From contig NZ_BDAE01000022.1 of NCBI RefSeq assembly GCF_002091675.1, forward strand, positions 1-64,000: DNA of 64,000 nt. Direction: 5' to 3'. Below, piece after piece: positions 25,622 through 36,847 of the stretch; the first letter of the stretch is position 1, and the number at the start of each line of letters is the position of its first letter. Source of the stretch: Pseudomonas luteola NBRC 103146. Lineage in GTDB: Bacteria > Pseudomonadota > Gammaproteobacteria > Pseudomonadales > Pseudomonadaceae. The position numbers and the translations under genes are program-made. A model generated the notes under the pieces. It saw nothing but the letters and a program-made list of their open reading frames with translations, did not search any database and was not told where the DNA came from.

Positions 25622-26002
25622 GTGTCCGACCCACGCTATTCCATTAAAGTAGCTGTTTCCACACGCTACCTGCCGGAGCAGTCTCAGGAGGCGCAGAATC
25701 GCTTCGCCTTCGCCTATGACGTCACCATTACCAATGAGGGCAGCCTGCCGGCACAGCTGCATGCACGCCACTGGATCATTACCGATGGCAATGGTCGAAC
25801 CCAGGAGGTGCGTGGTGCTGGTGTGGTAGGCGAACAGCCTGTACTTGCACCAGGAGCAACGCACCACTACAGCAGCGGTACGGTGCTCGAAACCCGCGTA
25901 GGCAGTATGCGTGGCAGTTATCAGATGGAGGCCAGTGACGGCCATACCTTCGATGCCGTTATTGCGCCCTTCCGCCTCGCTGTTCCAGGTTCCTTACACT
26001 GA
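25622..26002 (+). CDS. apaG: ApaG (CorD) family protein
   Basis: Small beta-sandwich protein, 126 residues; the family is linked to divalent cation and Ap4A physiology but its biochemical role is unsettled. Signature [16 protein letters not shown] followed by [28 protein letters not shown] start with AGAGG upstream. The TGA overlaps the apaH ATG. Confidence 0.95.
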   Translation: MSDPRYSIKVAVSTRYLPEQSQEAQNRFAFAYDVTITNEGSLPAQLHARHWIITDGNGRTQEVRGAGVVGEQPVLAPGATHHYSSGTVLETRVGSMRGSYQMEASDGHTFDAVIAPFRLAVPGSLH

Positions 26003-26823
26003 TGACGCTTTATGCCGTTGGCGACTTGCAAGGTTGCCTTGACCCGCTCAAGTGCCTGCTCGAAGAAGTAGACTTCGATCCTGCGCAGGACCGTCTCTGG
26101 CTGGTTGGTGACCTGGTCAACCGTGGCCCGCAATCACTGGAAACGCTGCGTTTCCTGTATGACATGCGGGAATCCATCGTCACCGTACTGGGCAACCATG
26201 ACCTTCATCTTCTGGCGGTTTCGCTCCATCCCGAACGCATGAAGAAAAGCGATACGCTGCGCAAGATCCTCAAGGCGTCAGACTGCGACGAGCTGCTCTC
26301 CTGGCTTCGCCAGCAGCCGCTTCTTCATTACGATGAGCCGCGCGATACGATTCTGGTTCATGCTGGTCTGCCGCCGCAGTGGACGCTGGAGAAGGCACTC
26401 TCCCTGGCCAAGGAAGTAGAAACTGTTCTGCGGGATGATGAGCACTTTCCACAGTTCATAGACGGTATGTACGGCAATGAGCCGGCACTCTGGGAGGAGA
26501 GCCTGGAGGGTGCTACTCGCTGGCGCGTTATTACCAACTACCTGACGCGCATGCGCTTCTGTACACCGGACGGCACGTTGGAATTGAAAACCAAGGAGGC
26601 CTCCGGCAGTGCGCCTGACGGCTATGCCCCGTGGTTCAGCCATCCTGGTCGTCTGACGCGTCAGCATCGGCTGATCTTTGGCCATTGGGCGGCACTCGAA
26701 GGCCGCTGCGATGAGCCGGGCGTGTTTGCGCTGGATACCGGCTGTGTCTGGGGCAACAAAATGACCTTAATGAATGTCGATACCGGCGAGCGCCACAGTT
26801 GCGCCTGCCAGGAAGGAGGCTAA
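26002..26823 (+). CDS. apaH: Diadenosine tetraphosphatase
   Basis: Symmetrical Ap4A hydrolase of the metallophosphatase fold; controls Ap4A, including Np4 caps on RNA. 273 residues with [12 protein letters not shown] (GDxxG), [13 protein letters not shown] (GDxxxRG), [11 protein letters not shown] (GNHD), LVHAGL and FGHWAAL. All metal motifs are intact. Three bases... GlpE follows within a few bases and is probably co-translated. Confidence 0.96.
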   Translation: MTLYAVGDLQGCLDPLKCLLEEVDFDPAQDRLWLVGDLVNRGPQSLETLRFLYDMRESIVTVLGNHDLHLLAVSLHPERMKKSDTLRKILKASDCDELLSWLRQQPLLHYDEPRDTILVHAGLPPQWTLEKALSLAKEVETVLRDDEHFPQFIDGMYGNEPALWEESLEGATRWRVITNYLTRMRFCTPDGTLELKTKEASGSAPDGYAPWFSHPGRLTRQHRLIFGHWAALEGRCDEPGVFALDTGCVWGNKMTLMNVDTGERHSCACQEGG

Positions 26824-26825
26824 AG

Positions 26826-27152
26826 ATGAGCGAGTTTCACTGCATTGATCCTGAACAGGCGCTGGAGCTGCGCCAGCGTGGCGCAACAGTTGTGGATATC
26901 CGCGACCCTCATAGCTACGCCACCCTGCATATTGCGGGCTCTCAGCGGATCGATAACCAGACCCTGCCCGACTTCATGGCCCAGGCCGATATGGATCAGC
27001 CGTTGGTTGTCGTGTGCTATCACGGTCATTCAAGCCAGAGCGCTGCCGCCTTTTTTTCCCAGCAGGGCTTCAGTGAAGTCTACAGCCTCGATGGCGGCTT
27101 CGAAGTCTGGCGAAGCGTATATCCCGACGAGACGGAAAGCGGCTCGTTTTGA
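26826..27152 (+). CDS. glpE: Thiosulfate sulfurtransferase (single rhodanese domain)
   Basis: Transfers sulfane sulfur from thiosulfate to acceptors such as cyanide or thioredoxin. 108 residues; [17 protein letters not shown] and the catalytic Cys in [19 protein letters not shown] 26826 is two bases after the apaH stop. The name follows E. coli GlpE; no glp genes are near. The 259 bases after it, before prkA, hold no gene that I can see. Confidence 0.92.
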   Translation: MSEFHCIDPEQALELRQRGATVVDIRDPHSYATLHIAGSQRIDNQTLPDFMAQADMDQPLVVVCYHGHSSQSAAAFFSQQGFSEVYSLDGGFEVWRSVYPDETESGSF

Positions 27153-27411
27153 TTGATCCTTCAAGTGCTTAGCACACGCTTTTGACGATCCCGTTACACA
27201 TAAGTCTAAAGAGGGGCTTCCACATCTCCATAATCGGACTATTCTTGGATTAGGCCTTCCCATTCAGGGAGCCGGATTTCCGGCGGGCCATCGGTACGAC
27301 CATTAGGTGTTCGGGGGAATTCCAAACGGTTGCTCCGTCGACTGTTGCTGTTTTCCGTGCACGCGTACGACCGATCCCAGCCGGCTCGAGGGTATCCAGC
27401 GAGGAGACGTC

Positions 27412-29334
27412 ATGAGCATTTTCAGTCACTTCCAGGGGCGTTTCGAAGCGACTCGTCAGGAAGAATATTCCCTTCAGGAATATCTTGAGATCTGCAAGAA
27501 GGACCGTACTGCCTATGCCAGTGCCGCTGAGCGCATGCTCATGGCTATTGGTGAACCGGAGCTGGTAGATACCGCCAGCGATCCGCGCCTTTCGCGCATC
27601 TTTTCCAACAAGGTGATCCGTCGTTACCCTGCTTTTGCAGACTTCCACGGGATGGAGGATTGCATCGAGCAGATCGTTTCGTATTTTCGGCACGCTGCCC
27701 AAGGCCTCGAAGAGAAAAAGCAAATCCTTTATCTCCTGGGTCCTGTAGGGGGTGGTAAATCGTCATTGGCGGAAAAGCTCAAGCAGCTGATCGAGCGTGT
27801 TCCGTTTTATGCCATCAAGGACTCTCCGGTCTTTGAATCTCCGCTGGGCCTATTCAATCCTGATGAAGATGGCCAGATTCTTGAAGAGGACTATGGCATT
27901 CCTCGCCACTATTTGCGCAGCATCATGTCGCCTTGGGCAGCCAAGCGATTGCAGGAGTTCGGCGGAGATATCAGCAAGTTCCGTGTTGTAAAGCTGCACC
28001 CCTCCATCCTTAACCAGATCGCTATCGCCAAGACCGAGCCAGGCGATGAGAACAACCAGGACATTTCCGCGCTTGTCGGCAAGGTCGACATTCGCAAGCT
28101 CGAGGAATATCCGCAAAACGATGCAGACGCCTATAGCTACTCAGGCGCTTTATGCCGAGCCAACCAAGGCTTGATGGAATTTGTGGAAATGTTCAAGGCA
28201 CCTATCAAGGTGCTGCACCCACTCCTGACCGCAACTCAGGAAGGCAACTACAACAGTACCGAAGGTCTGGGTGCCCTGCCCTACAGTGGGATCATCCTGG
28301 CGCACTCCAACGAATCAGAATGGCATACCTTCCGTAACAACAAGAATAACGAGGCCTTCATCGACCGTATCTACATCGTCAAGGTCCCGTATTGCCTGCG
28401 TGTTTCGGATGAGATGAAGATCTACGACAAGCTCCTCATCAACAGCTCTCTATCCAAAGCTCATTGCGCGCCCGATACGCTCAAAATGCTGGCGCAGTTC
28501 TCTGTACTTTCACGCCTGAAAGAGCCTGAGAACTCGAATATCTACTCCAAGATGCGGGTATACGACGGTGAAAACCTGAAGGACACTGATCCCAAGGCCA
28601 AGTCGATTCAGGAGTATCGCGATACAGCAGGTGTCGATGAAGGCATGAACGGTTTGTCGACCCGTTTTGCCTTCAAGATTCTTTCCCGTGTCTTCAACTT
28701 TGATGCCAATGAGATTGCAGCCAACCCTGTTCATTTACTGTATGTGCTTGAGCAGCAGATCGAGCAGGAGCAGTTTCCGGCAGAAGTCCGCGAGCGCTAC
28801 ATGCGCTTTATCAAGGAATACCTGGCACCTCGTTATGTCGAGTTCATCGGCAAGGAGATTCAAACCGCCTACCTTGAATCGTACAGCGAATACGGACAGA
28901 ACATTTTTGACCGCTACGTGTTGTACGCCGATTTCTGGATTCAGGATCAGGAATACCGTGACCCGGAAACAGGTGAAATTCTCAATCGCGCGGCGCTGAA
29001 CGAGGAGCTGGAGAAGATCGAGAAGCCGGCAGGCATCAGCAACCCAAAAGACTTCCGCAACGAGATCGTCAACTTTGTGCTGCGCGCACGTGCTAATAAC
29101 AATGGCAAGAATCCCAGCTGGCTCTCTTACGAGAAGCTACGTACGGTCATCGAGAAGAAGATGTTCTCGAACACCGAGGATCTCCTGCCGGTTATCAGCT
29201 TCAACGCCAAGGCAAGCAAGGAGGACCAACAAAAACACAACGACTTTGTGACTCGCATGGTCGAGCGTGGCTATACCGAGAAGCAAGTGCGGTTGCTGTC
29301 CGAGTGGTATCTGCGGGTACGGAAATCGCAGTAA
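27412..29334 (+). CDS. prkA: PrkA family serine protein kinase (YeaG)
   Basis: AAA+ type protein kinase of the stress and stationary-phase trio PrkA-YeaH-SpoVR. 640 residues from ATG 27412, with GAGGAG five bases upstream. Walker A GPVGGGKSS is at residues 110-118, and a PrkA C-terminal kinase domain fills the last third (GMNGLSTRFAFKILSRVFNF onwards). In E. coli yeaG-yeaH is induced by nitrogen starvation. No clear sigma-54 site was found by eye. Confidence 0.95.
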   Translation: MSIFSHFQGRFEATRQEEYSLQEYLEICKKDRTAYASAAERMLMAIGEPELVDTASDPRLSRIFSNKVIRRYPAFADFHGMEDCIEQIVSYFRHAAQGLEEKKQILYLLGPVGGGKSSLAEKLKQLIERVPFYAIKDSPVFESPLGLFNPDEDGQILEEDYGIPRHYLRSIMSPWAAKRLQEFGGDISKFRVVKLHPSILNQIAIAKTEPGDENNQDISALVGKVDIRKLEEYPQNDADAYSYSGALCRANQGLMEFVEMFKAPIKVLHPLLTATQEGNYNSTEGLGALPYSGIILAHSNESEWHTFRNNKNNEAFIDRIYIVKVPYCLRVSDEMKIYDKLLINSSLSKAHCAPDTLKMLAQFSVLSRLKEPENSNIYSKMRVYDGENLKDTDPKAKSIQEYRDTAGVDEGMNGLSTRFAFKILSRVFNFDANEIAANPVHLLYVLEQQIEQEQFPAEVRERYMRFIKEYLAPRYVEFIGKEIQTAYLESYSEYGQNIFDRYVLYADFWIQDQEYRDPETGEILNRAALNEELEKIEKPAGISNPKDFRNEIVNFVLRARANNNGKNPSWLSYEKLRTVIEKKMFSNTEDLLPVISFNAKASKEDQQKHNDFVTRMVERGYTEKQVRLLSEWYLRVRKSQ

Positions 29335-29472
29335 AGAACGCAGTCGTATCGTCACAGGCAGAGGCGGCGTGACCGTGCTCTGCCGTGACCTGTCCGGCGG
29401 TAGGCAAATCGCAATATGCCAAGCCTATCGTAGGACCGCGGACTGCTCCATTTCCGAGCCCGGAGGGCGTCT

Positions 29473-30747
29473 ATGAGTTATGTCATCGACCGGCGTTTGA
29501 ATGGCAAGAATAAGAGCACGGTAAACCGTACACGTTTTCTGCGGCGTTACCGCGAGCACATCAAGAAGGCGGTCGAAGAGGCCGTGAGCCGCCGTTCCAT
29601 TACCGATATGGAGCATGGCGAGCAAATCAGTATTCCTGGCCGCGACATTGATGAGCCCGTGCTGCATCACGGTCGTGGCGGCAAGCAAACGACCGTTCAT
29701 CCCGGTAACAAGGAGTTTTCTTCAGGAGACCGCATTCCGCGCCCCCAAGGAGGCGGTGGTGGTGGCGCAGGCCAAGGCAAGGCCAGCAACAGTGGCGAAG
29801 GCATGGATGACTTCGTGTTCCAGATCACCCAGGACGAATTTCTCGACTTCATGTTCGAGGATCTTGAACTGCCGAATCTGGTGAAAAAACAGCTGACCGG
29901 CAGCGACACGTTCAAGACGGTACGTGCTGGTATCAGCAGCGAAGGGAATCCGTCGCGCATCAATATCATCCGGACTTTACGCTCCGCTCATGCCCGGCGA
30001 ATTGCTCTGTCGGGCGGGAGCCGCAACAAGCTGCGCGAAGTCAAGGCAGAGCTTGCACGTCTGCGTGTCGAGGAGCCGGACAACATCACTGATATCCAGG
30101 CGCTCGAAGCCGAGATTGTGCGTCTGCGCGCCCGGATCGATAAGGTCCCGTTCCTGGATACCTTTGACCTCAAGTACAACCTGTTGAGCAAACAGCCTAC
30201 GCCAAGTTCAAAGGCAGTGATGTTCTGTCTGATGGATGTTTCCGGCTCGATGACTCAGGCGACTAAAGACATCGCCAAGCGCTTTTTCATCCTGCTCTAT
30301 CTGTTTCTCAAGCGTAATTACGAGCGAATCGATGTGGTGTTTATTCGTCACCACACCAGCGCACGTGAAGTGGATGAAGAGGAGTTTTTCTATTCCCGTG
30401 AAACGGGCGGCACGATTGTGTCCAGTGCATTGAAGCTCATGCAGGAAATCATGGCGGAGCGGTACCCCATCAACGAGTGGAACCTGTATGCCGCGCAGGC
30501 CTCGGACGGTGACAACTGGAATGACGACTCGCCTATCTGCAGGGATATCCTAGTCCGCCAGATACTGCCGTTCATGCAGTACTACACCTATGTAGAGATC
30601 ACGCCACGGGAACATCAGGCCTTGTGGTACGAATACGAACAGGTGCGCGGGGCGTTTCCCGAGTCCTTTTCGCAACAGCAGATCGTATCGGCTGCCGATA
30701 TTTACCCGGTGTTTCGTGAACTGTTCCAGCGGAGGCTTGTGTCATGA
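29473..30747 (+). CDS. yeaH: YeaH/YhbH family protein (DUF444)
   Basis: Von Willebrand A-like protein that works with PrkA; exact role unknown. 424 residues: a basic N-terminus, a glycine-rich linker at about residues 90-105, and a VWA-like core with the metal-site motif [12 protein letters not shown]. Ends [11 protein letters not shown]. Lies 138 bases after prkA and overlaps the spoVR start by four bases. Confidence 0.94.
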   Translation: MSYVIDRRLNGKNKSTVNRTRFLRRYREHIKKAVEEAVSRRSITDMEHGEQISIPGRDIDEPVLHHGRGGKQTTVHPGNKEFSSGDRIPRPQGGGGGGAGQGKASNSGEGMDDFVFQITQDEFLDFMFEDLELPNLVKKQLTGSDTFKTVRAGISSEGNPSRINIIRTLRSAHARRIALSGGSRNKLREVKAELARLRVEEPDNITDIQALEAEIVRLRARIDKVPFLDTFDLKYNLLSKQPTPSSKAVMFCLMDVSGSMTQATKDIAKRFFILLYLFLKRNYERIDVVFIRHHTSAREVDEEEFFYSRETGGTIVSSALKLMQEIMAERYPINEWNLYAAQASDGDNWNDDSPICRDILVRQILPFMQYYTYVEITPREHQALWYEYEQVRGAFPESFSQQQIVSAADIYPVFRELFQRRLVS

Positions 30748-32291
30748 AGCGTCAGCCTATTTCCACCGGCTCGGAATGGACATTTGAGCTTGTACAGACG
30801 TATGACCGGGAAATCGGTCGTATCGCTAAGCGCTATGCCTTGGATACCTATCCCAACCAAATTGAAATTATCACAGCCGAGCAGATGATGGACGCTTACG
30901 CGTCTGTTGGCATGCCTATCGGCTATAACCACTGGTCTTATGGTAAGCACTTCCTGCATACCGAAAAGCATTATAAGCGCGGGCAGATGGGCCTGGCCTA
31001 TGAAATCGTGATCAATTCGGATCCTTGCATCGCCTATCTGATGGAAGAAAACACCATCACGATGCAGGCCCTCGTAATTGCCCACGCCTGTTATGGGCAT
31101 AACAGCTTTTTCAAGGGCAACTACTTGTTCCGGACCTGGACAGACGCCAGCTCCATCATCGATTATTTGGTGTTCGCCAAGCAGTACATCACGCAATGCG
31201 AAGAACGCCATGGCATCGATGCGGTAGAGGACCTCCTCGATTCATGCCATGCGCTCATGAATTATGGTGTGGATCGCTACAAGCGGCCCTATCCCATTTC
31301 CGCTGAAGAGGAGCGCCGTCGGCAAAAGGAGCGTGAGGAACTCCTGCAGCGCCAGGTAAATGATCTCTGGCGTACCATCCCTAAGATGGGCGACAAGGAT
31401 AAACACGAAGAGGATGCGCGCTTCCCCTCTGAGCCTCAGGAAAATATTCTTTATTTTCTCGAGAAACATGCTCCGTTACTGGAGCCTTGGCAGCGTGAAG
31501 TTATCCGGATCGTGCGCAAGATCGCTCAGTACTTCTATCCGCAGCGGCAAACGCAGGTAATGAATGAAGGCTGGGCAACCTTCTGGCATTACACTTTGCT
31601 CAACGATCTCTACGATGAAGGCCTCGTAACCGATGGCTTCATGTTCGAGTTCCTGCAGTCCCACTCAGGCGTGATCTACCAGCCAAGCTTCGACAGCCCC
31701 TATTACAGCGGCATCAACCCTTACACCTTGGGCTTTTCCATGTTCCGCGATATTCGTCGGATCTGTGAGAATCCTACCGAAGAAGACAAGCGCTGGTTCC
31801 CGGATATCGCAGGCAGCGACTGGCTCTCTACCGTTACGTTCGCGATGAAGAGCTTCAAGGACGAAAGCTTTATCCTTCAGTTTCTGTCGCCCAAGGTTAT
31901 CCGGGATCTCAAGCTGTTCAGCATTCTGGACGATGATCACCGTGATGAGCTGGAAGTCGCGGCAATTCATGATGATCGGGGTTATCGCCTGATTCGTGAG
32001 CAGCTGGCAGCCCAGTACAACCTGGGCAATCGTGAGCCTAATATCCAGATCTGGAATATCAACCGTCGCGGTGATCGCTCGCTCACGTTGCGGCATACCC
32101 AGCATGATCGCAAACCCCTGGGCGATTCTACCGAGGAGGTACTCAAGCACTTGCATCGCTTATGGGGCTTTGACATTCACCTTGAAACCGCTCAGGGCGA
32201 TCAGATCGTCAGTACCCAGCACGTTCCGCCCCGGGACGGCCACCGGGACCTTGACCCTCGGCGTACCGACATCGCTATCTCGCCCATCTAA
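30744..32291 (+). CDS. SpoVR family protein (YcgB)
   Basis: SpoVR family protein of unknown biochemistry; in Bacillus the homologue affects spore cortex, and in Proteobacteria it goes with prkA and yeaH. 515 residues with the family's histidine- and glutamate-rich regions [16 protein letters not shown] and [21 protein letters not shown]. Coupled to yeaH by an ATGA overlap. Ends at a good intrinsic terminator, closing the three-gene unit. Confidence 0.94.
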   Translation: MKRQPISTGSEWTFELVQTYDREIGRIAKRYALDTYPNQIEIITAEQMMDAYASVGMPIGYNHWSYGKHFLHTEKHYKRGQMGLAYEIVINSDPCIAYLMEENTITMQALVIAHACYGHNSFFKGNYLFRTWTDASSIIDYLVFAKQYITQCEERHGIDAVEDLLDSCHALMNYGVDRYKRPYPISAEEERRRQKEREELLQRQVNDLWRTIPKMGDKDKHEEDARFPSEPQENILYFLEKHAPLLEPWQREVIRIVRKIAQYFYPQRQTQVMNEGWATFWHYTLLNDLYDEGLVTDGFMFEFLQSHSGVIYQPSFDSPYYSGINPYTLGFSMFRDIRRICENPTEEDKRWFPDIAGSDWLSTVTFAMKSFKDESFILQFLSPKVIRDLKLFSILDDDHRDELEVAAIHDDRGYRLIREQLAAQYNLGNREPNIQIWNINRRGDRSLTLRHTQHDRKPLGDSTEEVLKHLHRLWGFDIHLETAQGDQIVSTQHVPPRDGHRDLDPRRTDIAISPI

Positions 32292-32295
32292 ATCC

Positions 32296-32324
32296 AAGGC
32301 CTCCTGTGAGGCCTTGTTTCTTTA
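32296..32324 (+). terminator. Intrinsic terminator after spoVR
   Basis: Stem AAGGCCTC-CTGT-GAGGCCTT followed by GTTTCTTT. Confidence 0.85.
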
Positions 32325-32382
32325 CATCCTTTTTGGCGTTTACCTACTTCATCGTTATCCTGCTGCCTTCAGGAGGTGAAGC

Positions 32383-33558
32383 ATGCAGATATACAAGGTG
32401 GGTGGCGCGGTCCGGGATCGATTGCTAGGGCAGCCCGTTACGGAAGTCGATTGGGTTGTTGTCGGAGGTACCGCTGAAGAGCTTACCGCTCAGGGTTTTC
32501 GCCCCGTCGGTGCGGACTTTCCCGTCTTCCTTCATCCCAAGACCGGTGAGGAATACGCCCTAGCGCGCACTGAACGTAAAAGCGGTCGTGGCTATGGCGG
32601 CTTCACCTTTTTTGCAGACCCGGACGTCACCCTGGAAGACGATCTCATCCGCCGCGATCTGACCATCAACGCAATGGCAGAAGACGAAGCGGGCCACGTG
32701 ATTGATCCCTATGGTGGCCTGAAGGATCTACATGCACGTCTGCTGCGCCATGTGTCCCCAGCGTTTATGGAGGACCCATTGCGGGTACTGCGCGTAGCTC
32801 GTTTTGCGGCCCGCTATGCTCCGCTTGGGTTCAATGTCGCTCCGGAGACCCTTGAGCTGATGCAGCGCATGGCGACCAGCGGTGAACTGGACGCCCTGAC
32901 ACCCGAGCGCATGTGGAAAGAAATCTCCCGGGCGCTGATGGAGTCAAGGCCGGATGTTTTCATTCAGACCCTGCATGTCTGTGGTGCGCTGGCTGTACTG
33001 ATACCCGAGATCGACTCCCTGCTCAAAGCCGATGCCGATCCGTCTACCAGCCATACCTTGCGGGTACTGCGCCAATGCGCCAGTCATAAGCAACCCCTTC
33101 CCATACGCTGGTCATGTCTACTCATGCAGGTGAAGGGCGATCAACACGAGCCAAACCAGGTTACCGACACGATCGAAGCCATCAATAACCGCTTCAAGTT
33201 GCCGCGTGACTGCAGTGAGCTGGCGTTATTGGTCAGCCAGTATCACCCGCACGTCCAGCGTGCAGCCGAGCTGAGCTCAACAGCGCTTCTGGCGCTATTC
33301 CAGTGCTTCGACCTGTTCCGTCGGCCGGCTCGCTTCGAGGAGTTCCTTCAAGCCTGTGAAATGGACCACTATGACGCAGCACTCCCCTATGCGCAGGCAA
33401 ATTACATGCGCTCGGTTGCGCAGGCTGCACGCGCAGTAACAGTACAACCTTTATTGGAGAGAGGACTTAAAGGCGCCGAACTTGGGGAGGCTTTGAAGCA
33501 GTCGCGCCTCGAGGCCATCGAGGCGTATTGCCGTGACTATTCAGCTGGAAAGGCCTGA
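32383..33558 (+). CDS. cca: CCA-adding tRNA nucleotidyltransferase, with altered key residues
   Basis: Adds or repairs the CCA end of tRNA. 391 residues, shorter than the 410 or so usual for E. coli/Pseudomonas Cca. The nucleotidyltransferase head is recognisable: [21 protein letters not shown] and [17 protein letters not shown]. Two oddities: the catalytic DxD is ExD (Glu21, Asp23; VTEVDWVV), and the C-terminal HD phosphohydrolase motif normally written as LLHDLGKG is replaced by LLMQVKGD with the nearby metal-binding histidines gone. It may be a pure nucleotidyltransferase, or a decaying gene backed by another enzyme. AGGAGG upstream of the ATG. Overlaps convergent folK by 22 bases. Confidence 0.9.
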   Translation: MQIYKVGGAVRDRLLGQPVTEVDWVVVGGTAEELTAQGFRPVGADFPVFLHPKTGEEYALARTERKSGRGYGGFTFFADPDVTLEDDLIRRDLTINAMAEDEAGHVIDPYGGLKDLHARLLRHVSPAFMEDPLRVLRVARFAARYAPLGFNVAPETLELMQRMATSGELDALTPERMWKEISRALMESRPDVFIQTLHVCGALAVLIPEIDSLLKADADPSTSHTLRVLRQCASHKQPLPIRWSCLLMQVKGDQHEPNQVTDTIEAINNRFKLPRDCSELALLVSQYHPHVQRAAELSSTALLALFQCFDLFRRPARFEEFLQACEMDHYDAALPYAQANYMRSVAQAARAVTVQPLLERGLKGAELGEALKQSRLEAIEAYCRDYSAGKA

Positions 33559-34073
33559 CACAGCGTGGCTGGCGTCAATGCCTGTCCACGCCATGTAAAC
33601 GGTACCGGCCATAAACGCTGGACCTTGGGCATCGCAGCCCAAAGAGAAGCGTAATCACGGCCATCGACAGGATGCCTGACTGTGGCGGCCAATAACGAGA
33701 GCGGCCAAAGCACGAAGGCATTCTTGAGAATTTCTGCCCGCGGCAGAGTCAGCCCATCCAGGTTTCCTACGAGATTGCCATAGGTCAGAATGTCGATATC
33801 AAGCGGCAAACCGGTACGATCTGCCGCGTATCGGCCATTATCAGCCTCGATGTGCTTTAAGCGAACACTCAAGTCAGCCAGGGACAATTCTGTCTGGGCT
33901 TTGACGACCAGGTTGAAGAACGGCTCGCTCTTGATACCCACGGCCTCGCTTTCAAAAACGGGAGAGCATGCCAGCTCTCCGCATAAGGCGGACAAGGCCT
34001 CCAGTGCCGCCGTCAGATGCTGCTCACGCGCGGTATTGCTGCCAAGGCCCAGGTATACCGTGGTCAGAGACAT
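33537..34073 (-). CDS. folK: 2-amino-4-hydroxy-6-hydroxymethyldihydropteridine pyrophosphokinase
   Basis: HPPK; activates the pterin for folate synthesis. 178 residues: [27 protein letters not shown] and the metal motif in LDIDILTYG. Starts within folB (10-base overlap), which supplies its substrate, so the two steps are coupled. Confidence 0.94.
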   Translation of the reverse strand: MSLTTVYLGLGSNTAREQHLTAALEALSALCGELACSPVFESEAVGIKSEPFFNLVVKAQTELSLADLSVRLKHIEADNGRYAADRTGLPLDIDILTYGNLVGNLDGLTLPRAEILKNAFVLWPLSLLAATVRHPVDGRDYASLWAAMPKVQRLWPVPFTWRGQALTPATLCQAFPAE

Positions 34074-34444
34074 CCGCGCTCGATCTCCACACCAACCCCT
34101 GCCGCCGTCGGTACGGCACCCGGCTTGGTAATCTTCAGCCGCAACCCGGGCAATTGAAACTCCTGCATCAAGAGACTGGCCAGACGCTCGGCAAACGTCT
34201 CGACCAACTGGAAGCTCGACTGCTGGGCGAACGCTGTAATACGTTCTGCCACCGCGGCGTAATTCAACGTCTTGTCCAGTTCATCGCTCTCGGCGGAAGG
34301 ACGAATGTCCCAAGCCATGGTGACATCCAGACGCAAGCATTGACGAATTTCGCGCTCCCAGTCATACACACCAATAACGGTGTCAACTTCCAGTCCCTCG
34401 ATGAATACCTTGTCCACGACCCTCTCCAGCGCCCATATGCGCAT
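34064..34444 (-). CDS. folB: Dihydroneopterin aldolase
   Basis: Cleaves dihydroneopterin in folate synthesis. 126 residues, starting MRIWALERVVDKVFIEGLEVDTVIGVYDWERE: the family begins nearer VDKVFIEGL, so the true start may be a GTG nine codons in at the VVDKVF stretch (base 34420 region). LNYAAVAERITAF and SFQLVETFAERLA are the catalytic surroundings. Divergent from plsY. Confidence 0.92.
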   Translation of the reverse strand: MRIWALERVVDKVFIEGLEVDTVIGVYDWEREIRQCLRLDVTMAWDIRPSAESDELDKTLNYAAVAERITAFAQQSSFQLVETFAERLASLLMQEFQLPGLRLKITKPGAVPTAAGVGVEIERGCL

Positions 34445-34529
34445 TATTTGAAAAGCCCAGCCACCGTATCGCGGTCAGACGAAGATTCCCATTAGAATCT
34501 GAAGGGACTGCCCCTCCGGGAACATCATC

Positions 34530-35099
34530 ATGGTTTGGTTGCTGGCCACTTTTGCCTACCTGCTCGGCTCCGTATCGTTTGCCGTCCTGCTCAGCCGCGC
34601 CTTTGGCCTTAACGATCCCAGAACCAGTGGATCAGGCAATCCCGGTGCAACCAACATGTTTCGTCTTGGTGGCAAGCGCCTTGCCATCCTGACATTACTA
34701 GGCGACCTGAGCAAAAGCCTCGTCCCTATTCTCCTGGCACGTACCCTGGGCCTGTCAGAGGTCGAGCAGGCCTGGATCGGTCTGGCAGCAGTACTGGGCC
34801 ATGTCTATCCACTCTACTTTCAGTTTCGCGGCGGCAAAGGCGTCGCCACAGCGGCCGGTATGTTGCTAGGCCTGTATCCCTGGGCTGCATTGCTGGCGGC
34901 TGGCATCTGGGGAATCGTCTTCGCAATGACCCGTATCAGCTCCCTGGCTGCACTGGCCGCCACGTTGCTGTGCCTGCCGCTTATCGCCTGGCAACAACAT
35001 GCCGCGTTATTGCCTCTGCTCGCGCTGACCATCCTTATCGTGCTTCGCCACCGAGCCAATCTCAAAGCCTTGCTGGCAGGACGAGAACGTCACTTCTAG
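34530..35099 (+). CDS. plsY: Glycerol-3-phosphate acyltransferase
   Basis: Inner membrane enzyme that acylates glycerol-3-phosphate with acyl-phosphate, starting phospholipid synthesis. 189 residues with about five membrane helices. The three conserved cytoplasmic loops are seen: [32 protein letters not shown] and the late [15 protein letters not shown]. Confidence 0.95.
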   Translation: MVWLLATFAYLLGSVSFAVLLSRAFGLNDPRTSGSGNPGATNMFRLGGKRLAILTLLGDLSKSLVPILLARTLGLSEVEQAWIGLAAVLGHVYPLYFQFRGGKGVATAAGMLLGLYPWAALLAAGIWGIVFAMTRISSLAALAATLLCLPLIAWQQHAALLPLLALTILIVLRHRANLKALLAGRERHF

Positions 35100-35154
35100 A
35101 GAGCGTGACAGCTTTTGTTCCAAAAGATTTGCCAGACCACGCCCTTGACGTTAC

Positions 35155-36180
35155 TCAGACCGCCGGCAACTGCTCCATTGGCCAACGCGCCTGCACCTGA
35201 ATGGCGGGACCATCCTGCTGACCGGCCAGCAGACGCTGGCAACCGGCATACGCAATCATGGCGCCGTTGTCCGTACAGAAACGTGGGCGGGCATAAAAGA
35301 CATGCCCACGTAGCTCCTTGAGCATGGTCTCCAACGAAGTTCTCAGCGCAGTATTGGCGCTGACACCGCCAGCAATTACCAGAGACTTGAGGCCTGTTTG
35401 CTTAAGGGCACGCTTGCACTTGATCGTCAGCGTCTCGACGACCGCACGCTGAAAGGCCAAGGCGATATCGCAACGCGTCTGCTCACTGTTATCCCCTGCC
35501 GCCTCGCATTGCTGCCAAGTGTTGAGAGCAAAAGTCTTTAAACCGCTGAAGCTGAAATCCAGACCAGGCCGGTCTGTCATCGGACGCGGAAAGACAAAGC
35601 GATCAGGATTGCCATTGAGCGCAAGTCGAGCAATCTCCGGCCCGCCTGGATAACCGAGCCCCAGGAGCTTGGCAGTCTTGTCAAAGGCTTCCCCCGCAGC
35701 ATCGTCTACCGACTCGCCCAGAAGCTGATAACGGCCGATACCGTCCACCCGTACAAGCTGCGTATGGCCACCAGACACCAACAAGGCGACGAACGGAAAT
35801 TCTGGCGGCTGCTCCTCCAGCATGGGCGCCAACAAATGGCCTTCCATGTGATGAACCCCCAACGCCGGAACACCCCATGCCAGACTCAGCGCCTGGGCAA
35901 AGGAGGCACCTACCAGCAGCGCACCGACCAGGCCCGGACCGGCCGTATAGGCAATGGCATCGACATCGGCCGGCTTGCTGCCTGCCTCAGCCAATACCTG
36001 ATTAATAAGAGGAAGCATTCGTTTTACATGGTCACGGGAGGCCAATTCAGGCACTACCCCACCATAAACACGATGCAAATCGATTTGACTGAATAGCGCA
36101 TCGGACAAAAGTCCACGTTCGCTGTCAAAGAGTGCGACACCTGTTTCGTCGCAGGACGTTTCGAGTCCCAGAACACGCAT
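35155..36180 (-). CDS. tsaD: tRNA N6-threonylcarbamoyladenosine transferase subunit
   Basis: Catalytic subunit for the t6A37 modification of ANN-decoding tRNAs. 341 residues from ATG 36180, beginning [18 protein letters not shown]; the frame is open 41 codons further but those are not family-like. The metal-binding motif HMEGH ([13 protein letters not shown]), the SGGHTQLV loop and [12 protein letters not shown] are present. Divergent from rpsU, the usual Pseudomonas arrangement. Confidence 0.96.
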   Translation of the reverse strand: MRVLGLETSCDETGVALFDSERGLLSDALFSQIDLHRVYGGVVPELASRDHVKRMLPLINQVLAEAGSKPADVDAIAYTAGPGLVGALLVGASFAQALSLAWGVPALGVHHMEGHLLAPMLEEQPPEFPFVALLVSGGHTQLVRVDGIGRYQLLGESVDDAAGEAFDKTAKLLGLGYPGGPEIARLALNGNPDRFVFPRPMTDRPGLDFSFSGLKTFALNTWQQCEAAGDNSEQTRCDIALAFQRAVVETLTIKCKRALKQTGLKSLVIAGGVSANTALRTSLETMLKELRGHVFYARPRFCTDNGAMIAYAGCQRLLAGQQDGPAIQVQARWPMEQLPAV

Positions 36181-36384
36181 GGGCAGATGGCCTTCGGCCT
36201 GACGATGAATGAAGGAAGGCATGATAATCCCACCCATTTGCTCAGACCAGTGCTTTCGTCCGGAAGCTTTGCATTTACCCCGGCGAAGCGTTACTATCCG
36301 CAACCCTTAAAAACCGACGCTTTATATGGCTAAGGCCTCAAGCGTTGAATCAACCCCCGGTAAAACATTGAAGGTACGACCTGG

Positions 36385-36600
36385 ATGCCCGCCGTCAAAG
36401 TCAAAGAAAACGAACCCTTCGACGTAGCCCTGCGTCGTTTCAAGCGCTCTTGCGAAAAAGCCGGTGTTCTGGCTGAAGTTCGCAGCCGCGAGTTCTACGA
36501 GAAGCCTACTTCCGAGCGTAAGCGCAAGGCAGCTGCTGCTGTTAAGCGTCATGCCAAGAAAGTGCAGCGCGAACAGCGCCGCCGCGAGCGTCTGTACTGA
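36385..36600 (+). CDS. rpsU: 30S ribosomal protein S21
   Basis: Small basic ribosomal protein needed for translation initiation on natural mRNAs. 71 residues, [21 protein letters not shown] onward, with the very basic C-terminus ending [10 protein letters not shown]. First gene of the rpsU-dnaG-rpoD cluster. In P. aeruginosa a YqeY-domain gene lies between rpsU and dnaG (recalled); here there is none. Confidence 0.97.
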   Translation: MPAVKVKENEPFDVALRRFKRSCEKAGVLAEVRSREFYEKPTSERKRKAAAAVKRHAKKVQREQRRRERLY

Positions 36601-36627
36601 TCAGACGCCTGCAAGGCTAACGGCTCC

Positions 36628-36646
36628 GCCCGACCACTGGTCGGGC
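36628..36646 (+). terminator. Hairpin between rpsU and dnaG
   Basis: GCCCGACC-ACT-GGTCGGGC, 8-bp stem with a 3-base loop and no T-run. In E. coli a partial terminator and an RNase E cut between rpsU and dnaG keep DnaG low relative to S21; this hairpin is in the matching place. Function inferred. Confidence 0.55.
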
Positions 36647-36847
36647 TGAACGTATGTGATCTGCTAATCCGCACCACCTGTCAAGCATGTCCCATGCCTG
36701 GCACTTCCTGTTGAACATCCTTTCGCAACGTGCGTTAGTATGCTCAAGTTTCGATAGTCGAATTTATAATTCAACCAAGCGACCTGCGCATGGAAGCAAC
36801 CGTTTTTCATCGCGTATGCTAATGGCCCTCCCTGAGCCGAATGCACC

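Noticed and set aside
29730-29790. Glycine-rich repeat in yeaH as a tandem-repeat element
   Set aside because: It is a short Gly linker ([10 protein letters not shown]-like) that is normal in this family.
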